A stretch of 36,327 bases of DNA from Porphyromonadaceae bacterium. Its GTDB lineage: Bacteria > Bacteroidota > Bacteroidia > Bacteroidales > Paludibacteraceae. Of the stretch, positions 25,507 through 33,325 are shown in pieces. Made by a program: the position numbers and the translations under genes. Within the stretch, counting starts at the first letter, position 1. The number at the start of each line of letters is the position of its first letter. The stretch is from assembly GCA_012523295.1 (NCBI GenBank), contig JAAYIT010000371.1, positions 1 through 36,327 of the forward strand. The letters run 5' to 3'. The notes under the pieces were generated by a model. It made no database searches, was not told the origin of the DNA, and saw nothing but the letters and a program-made list of their open reading frames with translations.

Positions 25507-27894
25507 CTACTTCTTAATTTCCTTTTTCAGAAAAACCGGAATCCCGGTAGAAGAAAACCCGACTACAGTCATTATCAGATCATTATCCAAATCGTTGTTA
25601 TAAAATTGAATTTTTGCAAGATCTTTTTCGGGAACAAATGAGGTGCCCCAATACAAGACACTTCGCGTATCATACCCGGACGTATTTTTACTTGTATCAG
25701 AATAGTCCACTTGTTGACTTTCTATCAATTTAGGATAACCCATCAATCGCTTTGAGGGAATGTCGGGTTTGTTTTTGTAAGGAGAATAGGTGTAAGCTTT
25801 GTTCAAATAAACCGCGATTACAGGTTTGAAATTGGCAAACGGAATCATCATGCTGTTCCGAATGACTTTTATCATTGCTATTTCTGCTGTCGGAATTGAA
25901 TTCAAGTATGTGTAGTCACTATCGTCCATGATTTCATCAATGAAAACGATCGGTTTTTCACCGCGGATTGTAATGTTGTTACCACCTTCATACAACAAAC
26001 CTGCTACTCTTGAATGCAAATAGTCAAAGACTGAAAATCCGATTACATCATCGCCATTTACTAAATCAAAAACACGTTCATCAGGTGACTGAAAAGCCAT
26101 AGAGCTGAGCTCTCTGTTAAGCTTTTCCTTAGGTGAAATTGATCTTGCAGTAACCACAATGCTATCTAAAACAATGTGCTTTTCATTCAAATTTTTATAA
26201 AACTCAACTTCAGACTGGAAATTTTGGACAAAGTTTGGCAGCGTGTCACCCGGCAATCTTCGGGTTAAGACGAATGGATGGTCAGGCAATGCTCCTTGAT
26301 AGGGGACAAAATGTTCAATTGGCTCAAAATCGATGTCAATCTTTATCGGATCGTGCAGCTTCTCGGTAATATGATAAGAAACTCGCGCCGTATCATAAAA
26401 TACCACATTTTTCAATGAAAACCTTCCCAAGCTATCTGTATCAATCCTTGTAAACATACTGGCTGAATCATTCATTTGGAAAAGCACAGTAACATTTTCG
26501 TTGGGCAAGGGCCTGGTTCTGCTAAAAATATTATTTTTAATCGTTACAGTTCCATTGTAAGAGAGAAAATTATCCGGATAATACTGCATACTGAGTGGAT
26601 TGCTCAGTAAGTCTTCCCAATTAAAATAGTTCCATTTTTCTGACATCAAAAGAGCTTCCAGCGACCTCCTGTTCTCGTACTTCAAGTAATCAAACTCACT
26701 CTTGGGAGTGTTAGAGAGAGCATCTAACCAAAACACATTCAACATATTAGCTGAAGGTAGTTTTACATTGTGATTCTTGTTCGAAATCAACACCGTATAA
26801 GCATTATTGAAAATCGAATCAATGGTAAGGTTCCATTCATTTTCACCTCTCGGATCTCTTGAAAACACGTCAAATTCTACGTTTGGCTCGATTGAGAGAG
26901 AAGTCTTCCCGCTGACAAAATTCAACCTTTCTGCGATAGGTTTGCTGTTTTCATCAAACACTGTGATATGAACCAAACCTTTGTCATCCGTAGTAATCGG
27001 TATAATTCCGTTGATTTCTTCATTTTCGCTATTGATAATCGCACTATAAATTAACGTACCATCAATATGTGCCAATATCTTATATGAAAGCAACTTGTTC
27101 GGCAAATTTTTACTTTCTATCCTATAAGCAATACGGTTTGATTGTACCGCCGTATTTAAAGAAATGCCTTTCGTGGCTACAGGTTTGAGTTTTGCAACCT
27201 GAGTATCACCCTGACTATCAATTACTTTTACAAAATAATTGTCTCCTGCATAAGGTGTGAACGAGAAAATTCCCACCTCGGAATTCAGCGACTCAAATTC
27301 GATTAATTTTTCGTTTGGCGTGTTTTCTTCATATAAAAACCCTGTCCATTTTTCGGGAAAGTCTGATTGAGAAAAAAGTCTGACAGCTACAATAGCCTCG
27401 GTACTGTCAAGTAAGGTACCGCCTTCAGGTTGAGCAGATAGAGTCCATTTTGAGCTGTTTAATTCAAGCTTATTAGTCGAGTTCGGATTGTAAACCTGGA
27501 TAGGCTGAATATACTGAAATTTCTCATTGAAGTTCAACATCCAGGAAGTATAAGCACGGATATAATAGATATTTTCTGCTATTTTGTCCGGAATTTCAAT
27601 GGCACCGGACGCGATTCCACCCGAAAGCGGATACATATTCTTTAGAATAACCTCTTTTTTATCGTCAAGCAGTTCAACATATACATTCGTGGAAATTCGT
27701 GTAAGTGAGTATTTGAAGAAAACATACGATCTGAAATGAATCACATCGCCTGCAAGATACTCGTTTTTGTCAAACTGTATAAAAATACGTTCCTGAGGGT
27801 ATTTTGAAAATTGTTCAAGTGCAGATTCCGGTGATAATTTTTGTGCCGAGAGAATAACGGGAAGTAATAGTAATAGATATAGGAATTTTTTCAT
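25507..27894 (-). CDS. Large secreted MG2-like protein with an orphan TonB plug domain
   Basis: The 795-aa protein has a Sec signal peptide (VILSAQ, residue about 18). The N-terminal region (about 30-130) looks like an alpha-2-macroglobulin MG2 domain (RIFIQFDKNEYLAGDVIHFR). Several beta-sandwich segments follow. The C-terminal part (about 580-715) resembles a TonB-receptor plug: VFDYLHSRVAGLLYEGG, ITIRGEKPIVFIDE, then an AEIAMIKVIRN segment. No beta-barrel follows, the chain ends about 80 residues later. Similar architectures occur as hypothetical proteins in Bacteroidota, function unknown to me. It is convergent with the HTCS gene, 80 bp between stops, and is probably a separate unit with its own promoter and a long leader containing repeat copy B. 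Confidence 0.75.
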   Translation of the reverse strand: MKKFLYLLLLLPVILSAQKLSPESALEQFSKYPQERIFIQFDKNEYLAGDVIHFRSYVFFKYSLTRISTNVYVELLDDKKEVILKNMYPLSGGIASGAIEIPDKIAENIYYIRAYTSWMLNFNEKFQYIQPIQVYNPNSTNKLELNSSKWTLSAQPEGGTLLDSTEAIVAVRLFSQSDFPEKWTGFLYEENTPNEKLIEFESLNSEVGIFSFTPYAGDNYFVKVIDSQGDTQVAKLKPVATKGISLNTAVQSNRIAYRIESKNLPNKLLSYKILAHIDGTLIYSAIINSENEEINGIIPITTDDKGLVHITVFDENSKPIAERLNFVSGKTSLSIEPNVEFDVFSRDPRGENEWNLTIDSIFNNAYTVLISNKNHNVKLPSANMLNVFWLDALSNTPKSEFDYLKYENRRSLEALLMSEKWNYFNWEDLLSNPLSMQYYPDNFLSYNGTVTIKNNIFSRTRPLPNENVTVLFQMNDSASMFTRIDTDSLGRFSLKNVVFYDTARVSYHITEKLHDPIKIDIDFEPIEHFVPYQGALPDHPFVLTRRLPGDTLPNFVQNFQSEVEFYKNLNEKHIVLDSIVVTARSISPKEKLNRELSSMAFQSPDERVFDLVNGDDVIGFSVFDYLHSRVAGLLYEGGNNITIRGEKPIVFIDEIMDDSDYTYLNSIPTAEIAMIKVIRNSMMIPFANFKPVIAVYLNKAYTYSPYKNKPDIPSKRLMGYPKLIESQQVDYSDTSKNTSGYDTRSVLYWGTSFVPEKDLAKIQFYNNDLDNDLIMTVVGFSSTGIPVFLKKEIKK

Positions 27895-27917
27895 ACGATT
27901 AAATTCTATTTTTAAAT

Positions 27918-27988
27918 TAAGGTCGTATGGAACACGCCATTAATCATTTCCTTAGGTTTAAGACTATTCTTAAATGGCTGTTTCATAT
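27918..27988 (-). repeat. Dispersed hairpin element, copy B, in the leader of the MG2-like gene
   Basis: The minus strand reads ATATGAAACAGCCATT ... AATGATTAATGGCGTGTTCCA, then TACGACCTTA. The arms pair over about a dozen base pairs with one mismatch and one bulge, and an inner stem TTAAGA/TCTTAA is present. The first arm starts 28 bases after a perfect -7 box (28020-28013) and the last base is about 24 bases before the start codon at 27894. The outer arms match copy A at nearly every position, the interior does not. Confidence 0.65.
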
Positions 27989-28012
27989 CGACGTGTTTTT
28001 TCTTAATCTTTA

Positions 28013-28020
28013 CAAAAATA
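28013..28020 (-). promoter_or_regulatory. -7 box for the MG2-like gene
   Basis: The minus strand reads TATTTTTG, a perfect TAnnTTTG. It gives a leader of about 110 bases that contains repeat copy B. No clear -33 TTTG is seen at the usual distance. Confidence 0.45.
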
Positions 28021-28112
28021 CAATTTTGTAATGTTATTCGCAGTCAATTTAATAACAAATCAAAAATTTACTGTTTATGAAACGTTAAAGATCGAACTAT
28101 TTAGATAATAAA

Positions 28113-28120
28113 TACGTTTG
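28113..28120 (+). promoter_or_regulatory. -7 box for the 95-aa gene
   Basis: TACGTTTG is a perfect TAnnTTTG and ends 26 bases before the ATG at 28147. It supports the small gene as expressed. A -33 TTTG is not evident. Confidence 0.45.
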
Positions 28121-28146
28121 ATAGTTTAAACGTAAATCGTCAAAAG

Positions 28147-28434
28147 ATGGAAGAATATAATGATTATAAAGAATTCCCTCGCCCCGATGGGAAAAGTGTG
28201 AGAGTGGTTTTTGAATTATTTAAGAATGAGATACTTTACCACTATTGTGAGTTCAGGCATGATGCAAACAGCGAATGGATAAGCATGAAAAGAGATGAAG
28301 ACGGATATCATTCTTATACGGTCAAAGATGCTGATGGAAAAGAGAGGGAAGAAAAAGTATTTTTTCCAACTTTGGAGGAAATTGCCAACGCTTCAGATGA
28401 AATAAACAAGAAATATAACATACTGAGTATATGA
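28147..28434 (+). CDS. Small cytosolic protein of unknown function
   Basis: The 95-aa protein has no signal peptide or membrane segment. It is acidic and rich in Glu, Asp, Lys and Tyr, with alternating beta-like segments (VRVVFELFKNEILYHYCEF) followed by a helical end (LEEIANASDEINKKY). I do not recognise a family. A perfect -7 box 26 bases upstream and a balanced composition argue that it is real. It is divergent from the MG2-like gene and convergent with the DUF1846 gene. No function is proposed. Confidence 0.6.
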   Translation: MEEYNDYKEFPRPDGKSVRVVFELFKNEILYHYCEFRHDANSEWISMKRDEDGYHSYTVKDADGKEREEKVFFPTLEEIANASDEINKKYNILSI

Positions 28435-28466
28435 TCATTGGATCCATTGTTGAATAAGGTGATATT

Positions 28467-28586
28467 TCAATGATTCAGAAGAATCTCAACGTCTCTGATA
28501 ATTCCATGTATCCTTTTCAATGAAGCTTCGGTTACCCGTTCCGAGGCTTTTCGAAACATTAAGAGTTGATATTTTTTATCAATCAT
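28467..28586 (-). CDS. Possible 39-aa small protein
   Basis: An open frame starts at ATG 28586 and ends in TGA at 28467. The peptide is MIDKKYQLLMFRKASERV followed by a basic, helix-prone stretch ending EILLNH. The frame stays open for 15 more codons upstream (KVPQYSAEEI is in that part), so the ATG may lie inside a longer remnant. It follows the DUF1846 gene on the same strand by about 50 bases. The composition looks protein-like, but there is no recognisable family, so this is a weak call. Confidence 0.3.
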   Translation of the reverse strand: MIDKKYQLLMFRKASERVTEASLKRIHGIIRDVEILLNH

Positions 28587-28636
28587 TATTTCCTCGGCTG
28601 AATATTGCGGGACTTTTATTCTCCCATTTCAGTGAT

Positions 28637-30163
28637 TTACTCACTGATAAACATCCTTTTACTCGAAAACACCGGATCACAGGTCAGATTTACTTTTAAT
28701 TTACGGCATCCGGCTTCATCTCCCGGAGTAGGGATATGCGTGGAGTGCATTTCACATCCATAAAGCTCGGTTAGTTTTTCCATAGCCATTTTGGCTGCGG
28801 GATTTGAAGTAGCACTTATCGCCAACGCGATCAGCGTTTCCTCGACATCCAAGCTCACTTGCTTTCCATTCAGAATATCCTTTTTCAAGTGTGTAACAGA
28901 ATCAATTATGCTCTCCGGAAGTAAAATCATATTGTCAGGAAGTCCGGCGAGGTGCTTCGTTGCATTCAATATCATACTGGATGACGAATGAAAAAGCGAT
29001 GAACTTTTCCCGGTAACAATCGTACCATCTCGCAACTCGATTGCTGCTCCGCTATATATTCCGCCATATCCTTTACGCTTCTTTTCGGCATCGGAAGCAG
29101 CTTTTCGCGCAGCTGCCACCACCTCCCGATCACTCTCTTCGGCGCCAACCCGCTTCATAATTTCCTGCGAACGATTCAGAGTCGATTTTCCGGTCAATCC
29201 CATCGCAAACTCTACCGCGCTACGGAAATAACGACGAATAATTTCCTGGAATGCGGCATCTTGCACAATCTTATCATCCACAATTCCTGAACTGGCACGA
29301 TTTACCCCCATATCAGTTGGAGATTGGTACATCGCTTCACCACCGGTGATTTTTTCAAGAATCTTCTTCAATAATTTGAAAGCTTCTATATCCCGATTGT
29401 AATTCACAGCTTCTACGCCATACGCCTTTAAGTGGTACGGATCAATCATGTTCCGATCACGCAAATCCGCTGTAGCAGCTTCATAGGCGACATTCACATA
29501 GTGAGTCAATGGCAAATCCCAAATCGGGAAAGTTTCAAACTTAGCATAACCGGCTTTTTTCCCGGCTTTATAATCATGATAAAGATTGTTCAAACAAGTG
29601 GCTAATTTCCCACTTCCCGGACCCGGACCGGTAACTACAACCAAAGGTTTGGACGTTTCGATATATACATTTTGGCCATAACCTTCATCACTTACTATCG
29701 TTTCCACATCGGTTGGGTAACCTTTTGTCGGATAGTGAATATATACTTTTATCCCTTTTAGTTCTAATTTATTCTTGAAAGAAATGGCGGCAGGCTGCTC
29801 CTTAAAGCGTGTTATAACTACAGATGAAACATTGATCCCAAACCATTTCATGTCATCAATGCTTTTAAAGGCGTCCATATCGTACGTAATCCCAAAATCG
29901 GCACGTACTTTATTTCGCTCCAGATCTCCGGCATGGACACAAAGAATTACCTCAATTTTATCTTTGAGTTTTTGAAGTAATCGAATTTTCACATTGGGAT
30001 CAAAACCGGGAAGGACACGTGCAGCGTGATAATCGTAGAGTATTTTACCACCTAACTCAAGATAAAGTTTATCATTGAATCTGCTCACTCGTTCAAGAAT
30101 AGCCTCTGACTGCTCCTGAAGGTATTTTTCATTATCAAAGCCTTTCGGCGTGGTGGTTTTCAT
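28637..30163 (-). CDS. DUF1846 family protein
   Basis: The 508-aa protein has no signal peptide, so it is cytosolic. It matches the DUF1846 family throughout: N-terminal GFDNEKYLQEQSEAI, ELGGKILYDYHAARVLPGFDP, a Gly-rich GPGPGSGKLATCL loop (about residues 180-192) that looks nucleotide-binding, and IWDLPLTHYVNVAYEAATADL. The length equals the family norm. The biochemical role of the family is not settled to my knowledge. It is flanked by a 344 bp intergenic region upstream and probably transcribed alone. Confidence 0.9.
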   Translation of the reverse strand: MKTTTPKGFDNEKYLQEQSEAILERVSRFNDKLYLELGGKILYDYHAARVLPGFDPNVKIRLLQKLKDKIEVILCVHAGDLERNKVRADFGITYDMDAFKSIDDMKWFGINVSSVVITRFKEQPAAISFKNKLELKGIKVYIHYPTKGYPTDVETIVSDEGYGQNVYIETSKPLVVVTGPGPGSGKLATCLNNLYHDYKAGKKAGYAKFETFPIWDLPLTHYVNVAYEAATADLRDRNMIDPYHLKAYGVEAVNYNRDIEAFKLLKKILEKITGGEAMYQSPTDMGVNRASSGIVDDKIVQDAAFQEIIRRYFRSAVEFAMGLTGKSTLNRSQEIMKRVGAEESDREVVAAARKAASDAEKKRKGYGGIYSGAAIELRDGTIVTGKSSSLFHSSSSMILNATKHLAGLPDNMILLPESIIDSVTHLKKDILNGKQVSLDVEETLIALAISATSNPAAKMAMEKLTELYGCEMHSTHIPTPGDEAGCRKLKVNLTCDPVFSSKRMFISE

Positions 30164-30507
30164 TTCCCGATTTCTCCTATTTTTGATGTGTGCTATCGGG
30201 ATTCAAAATTAGTAATATTATTTGAAAATATCAATTTTGAATTGTCCGAAAATTTACATATGAGTGTTAAAATCAACAAAATGATTTTTTTAACAATTGA
30301 GTTTATTCTTTTTCAGACAGCTGTGCTTTATCGATTAGCCAATAGCAGCTATTCCAAATCCTTTGTGAAAAGCATGTAAGTTTGGAAAGAGTACCTTGCG
30401 AATATTGCAAGAAAGAAGGCAGTCTGATCGCCGCCTTCAGCTTGAAGCAAGTTTTAAGAATAGATAAGAATCTGCATGTTTCTAAGACAAAAACACTCCC
30501 TGACGGG
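30164..30507. other. Intergenic region between the polyferredoxin and DUF1846 genes
   Basis: These 344 bases hold no convincing gene. The part next to the DUF1846 start contains a promoter candidate (30204-30211). The other end holds a cluster of short stems: CTTGC (30395-30399) with GCAAG (30407-30411), GAAGGC (30415-30420) with GCCTTC (30433-30438), and CTTCA (30435-30439) with TGAAG (30443-30447). The stems overlap and cannot all form at once. On the minus strand GAAGGC/GCCTTC is followed by TTTCTT and could be a weak terminator for the polyferredoxin gene. Confidence 0.4.
30204..30211 (-). promoter_or_regulatory. -7 box for the DUF1846 gene
   Basis: The minus strand reads TAATTTTG, a perfect TAnnTTTG, 40 bases before the start codon at 30163. 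An ATTG about 20 bases further upstream (30235-30232) could be a -33 element. Confidence 0.45.
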
Positions 30508-32076
30508 TTAAAACCCAAAATCTATTTCTTCTATTTCTTGTTGCTCTTCGTGTTCAAACACCAACTCGTTGTGCTCACTAACACCTTCAACATATATCGC
30601 TTTGTAAGGAATGGCGGGACAGACATACTCGCAACCGCCACAGCCGACACATATATCTGTTTCGGTGTGCGGAATTGTCAATGAGCCTTTGTACGGAACC
30701 ATGCTCACCGCCTGAGTCGGACAGTGCTCAGAACATGCTCCACAACTTGTTTCATCGTAGTAAACAATACAATTTTCGAGGATAAACTGAACTTTACCAA
30801 TCTGGGTGTGATGCTTGTCTTTCTTTGAAAGCGGAACGAGCGCTTCGGTAGGACATACATCTGTACAAATCGTACAATCGTAATTACAAAAGCCGTGATC
30901 GAAGTACATTCTCGGCTGCATCATCCCGCTCAGCCCGTATTCCAAAAATGCGGGTTTTATAACGTGAGAAGGGCATTTACTGACACACAAATGGCAGGAA
31001 ATACATTTTTCGCTAAGATTTTTCACACTTAAAGCTCCGGGAGGCGCTATCGGATTTTCTCGTTTTATCTCTTTTCTTAACGCTACACCGGTGGTTTTTT
31101 GGGCAATCATTGATGTAGCAGCTACAGTTGTAACCGCAGTTGCATATAAAAACCTTCTTTTCGAATCATCTACTTTTACAGTTTCTGTCGGTTTGGGATC
31201 TTCATCTTGCAACTTCTCCCCTATCGCTGTTTTTTTTCCAAACAGCACCGGAGTATATTTCATAGCCGACCGATTACATACTTCTATGCAGTTGAAACAA
31301 TTAACACATCGACTGTAATCAACTTTCATCCGCTTAGAGTCTATGCATGATGCCTTGCAATTCATGGCACAAAGTCCGCACAAGTTGCAATCAGACTCTA
31401 CAAACCGGATTTTGAAAATTGAAAATTTGCTGAAAAAACCAAGCGTCGTTCCGACAGGACAAATGGTATTACAGAAAGTACGGCCGTTTTTCCAGGCTAA
31501 AAACCCAATTGAAAGCATCGTTATCAATGCTACAGCCAATGAGAATACGCCCAACCCATAAATTCCGACTTTATAAAAAGTATAATTATCGAAACTTGTA
31601 AATATAGATTGCTGTACGTTATTTCCGGCTAAATAGGCTGGTCTGAAAATGTGTGTAACCATCCTGCCATATGCTCCGTAGGGATCCAAAAGGCCGACAA
31701 GAAAGGTGAATCCAAATAAAAACGCGATTAAAGTTGCACCAAAAACCATCCATCTTAGCACTGTCTTTTCCCGGCTATAGGTATATCTTCTCCGTTTTTT
31801 ACGTAGTTTCTTCGGAACTTTCTTTGAAAGCCACGCGACAACATCCTGGTACACGCCCATCGGACAGATAGATGAGCAATATACACGCCCGAAAACGAAA
31901 GTCAAAACAACCAATGCTATCAATATCAATGCATTAAGCGATAAAAGCGCAGGTAAGAATTGAATATCGGCCAAAAAACTTAGTTTTAATGGCAGCAATT
32001 CAGCAAAATCCAGAAAATAGAGCGTTATCAATACAAAAAGTATCAATGAAACGACCACGCGTGTTTTTTTTAGCAT
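30508..32076 (-). CDS. NapH-NapG-like membrane polyferredoxin (fusion)
   Basis: The 522-aa protein has several membrane helices in the first 220 residues with two CX3CP motifs of the NapH/NosR type (YCSSICPMG and FCNTICPVG). About six cysteine clusters of 4Fe-4S type follow: CNLCGLCAMNC, CVNCFNCIEVC, CISCHLCVSKC, CTICTDVC, CGACSEHC and CVGCGGCEYVC. Between clusters 2 and 3 lies KRRFLYATAVTTVAATSM (R307-R308), which looks like a Tat signal and membrane anchor inside the chain. The layout is what a NapH protein fused to a NapG protein would give. It should pass electrons from the quinone pool or cytoplasm to a periplasmic partner. The DUF362 Tat protein encoded 152 bases upstream is a candidate partner. 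No nitrate reductase is in view. Confidence 0.8.
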   Translation of the reverse strand: MLKKTRVVVSLILFVLITLYFLDFAELLPLKLSFLADIQFLPALLSLNALILIALVVLTFVFGRVYCSSICPMGVYQDVVAWLSKKVPKKLRKKRRRYTYSREKTVLRWMVFGATLIAFLFGFTFLVGLLDPYGAYGRMVTHIFRPAYLAGNNVQQSIFTSFDNYTFYKVGIYGLGVFSLAVALITMLSIGFLAWKNGRTFCNTICPVGTTLGFFSKFSIFKIRFVESDCNLCGLCAMNCKASCIDSKRMKVDYSRCVNCFNCIEVCNRSAMKYTPVLFGKKTAIGEKLQDEDPKPTETVKVDDSKRRFLYATAVTTVAATSMIAQKTTGVALRKEIKRENPIAPPGALSVKNLSEKCISCHLCVSKCPSHVIKPAFLEYGLSGMMQPRMYFDHGFCNYDCTICTDVCPTEALVPLSKKDKHHTQIGKVQFILENCIVYYDETSCGACSEHCPTQAVSMVPYKGSLTIPHTETDICVGCGGCEYVCPAIPYKAIYVEGVSEHNELVFEHEEQQEIEEIDFGF

Positions 32077-32133
32077 AATGATAAGTTCCTCTTTTAATCC
32101 CCTTACAGCTATAGAATATTTTCGCCCCTATAC

Positions 32134-32155
32134 AGTCAAAACTTATAGGCGATAA
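32134..32155. other. Imperfect inverted repeat between the DUF362 and polyferredoxin genes
   Basis: TCGCCCCTATA and TATAGGCGA face each other around a short loop in the 152 bp gap. The CCTATA/TATAGG core pairs perfectly and two Cs bulge beyond it. It could be an operator, an attenuator or chance. Confidence 0.3.
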
Positions 32156-32228
32156 AAGTAATTTAGTGTGAGTGTGTTTTACGAAATAGAATAAAACCGC
32201 ATAACGCGATTCACTTTAGGAATTCTTA

Positions 32229-33191
32229 TTAAACCCTCACTCTCCTTACTTTTAATTTGCTTAAATCCATAATTCCCAATTTGTGATCTTGTGCTTTGGA
32301 AATATGTGTAACCTTATTAAGCGGCATATCACGCACCTGGCTGAAGAAATTCACAGCCGCTGTGTCCACCGCGACAATATCCTGTGACAAGAAAAGACCT
32401 TTTGTAAGAACTACATCTGCGGCTGATCTTCCGCGTGGTCCGCTGGTTTTCATAAGACGATAAGCATCTACGATATTTAGAACTGGTCGTTTTGCATAAG
32501 TACAAACATCCGCAATGCATTGCTGTAAGTCATTCGCGTGGAAAAATCCTCTATCCCAAACAATTCCCATATAATTTTTCATGGCAATGGTCATTTGAGC
32601 GCCGCCGTGATTTTTCAGCACAGGGATATTTATCCATTTGTCACAATTGACAATGGCTTCATGAATTTTTGTTGATTTTAAGCTTTTACCATTGGGGAGT
32701 GAAACTTGACGGTAATAACTTTCTTGATGAGCAGGAACTACCTTTGCACCGGCTGCTTTAGCTGCCGCTTCAATTCCGCTGTTTGCATAGGCTTTCCGCC
32801 AGTCATCGCACGTGTGATCAAAAACGACTACTTCTTTAGCGCCGGCTTTGAAGCATTCTTTGATAACCGCAGAAACTAATTTCGGGTTTGTATTGGCTGC
32901 TAATTCGGGAGTTTTGTCCCAGCCTATATTCGGTTTTACAACTACTTTATCACCTTTTTTGATGAATTTTCCCATTCCGCCCATTTCGGCGATTGCTTTA
33001 AGAAACATAGCTTCCGGTTCACCACCAAGCACTGCTACTAAATCATAATTTGCTGCCGCGCGTCTTTTTGTTTGTGCATTTACAGACTGGGTTAAAATCC
33101 CCATTTTTCCATCTTCCTTTATCGCGACTGTACCACCTACAGCCGCTGCTCCGGTCAGTGCCAATGAGCGTAAAAATTTCCTTCTGTCCAT
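32229..33191 (-). CDS. DUF362 domain protein with Tat signal
   Basis: The 320-aa protein opens with a twin-arginine signal (MDRRKFLRSLALTGAAAVGG), so it is exported folded, probably with a bound cofactor. The body matches DUF362: KVVVKPNIGWDKTPELAANT, VVVFDHTCDDWRKAYANSG, WINIPVLKNHGGAQMTIAMKN and a C-terminal VDTAAVNFF segment. No classic ferredoxin cluster is seen in this short form. DUF362 proteins often occur beside or fused to iron-sulfur proteins. The polyferredoxin gene 152 bases downstream on the same strand supports a redox role, which is inferred. Confidence 0.85.
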   Translation of the reverse strand: MDRRKFLRSLALTGAAAVGGTVAIKEDGKMGILTQSVNAQTKRRAAANYDLVAVLGGEPEAMFLKAIAEMGGMGKFIKKGDKVVVKPNIGWDKTPELAANTNPKLVSAVIKECFKAGAKEVVVFDHTCDDWRKAYANSGIEAAAKAAGAKVVPAHQESYYRQVSLPNGKSLKSTKIHEAIVNCDKWINIPVLKNHGGAQMTIAMKNYMGIVWDRGFFHANDLQQCIADVCTYAKRPVLNIVDAYRLMKTSGPRGRSAADVVLTKGLFLSQDIVAVDTAAVNFFSQVRDMPLNKVTHISKAQDHKLGIMDLSKLKVRRVRV

Positions 33192-33325
33192 AATGTTGAA
33201 TATTTTTTAAATATTAAAAACTTGGTCGAATAATTATTCCGAATAGCATCGGGAATTTGAATTGCTGTTACGCGTATTTTTCTATTCGGTTTATTTGTGA
33301 ATTAGTTTATTTAGTGAAAATCTCT

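Noticed and set aside
28100-28114. TTTAGATAATAAATA resembles the HTCS repeat
   Set aside because: Only about 10 of 15 bases match and no partner lies 21 bases away.
30303-30518. Minus-strand 71-codon frame before the DUF1846 gene
   Set aside because: Composition is not protein-like, and it overlaps the end of the polyferredoxin gene.
30382-30684. Plus-strand frame from TTG with a CEYCKKEG zinc-ribbon-like motif
   Set aside because: Its second half lies antisense inside the polyferredoxin gene, it has no ATG and no family match; the motif is part of the stem cluster.
33192-33325. Promoter between the TonB receptor and DUF362 genes
   Set aside because: No TAnnTTTG match on the minus strand in this gap; the genes may be co-transcribed or use an unrecognised promoter.
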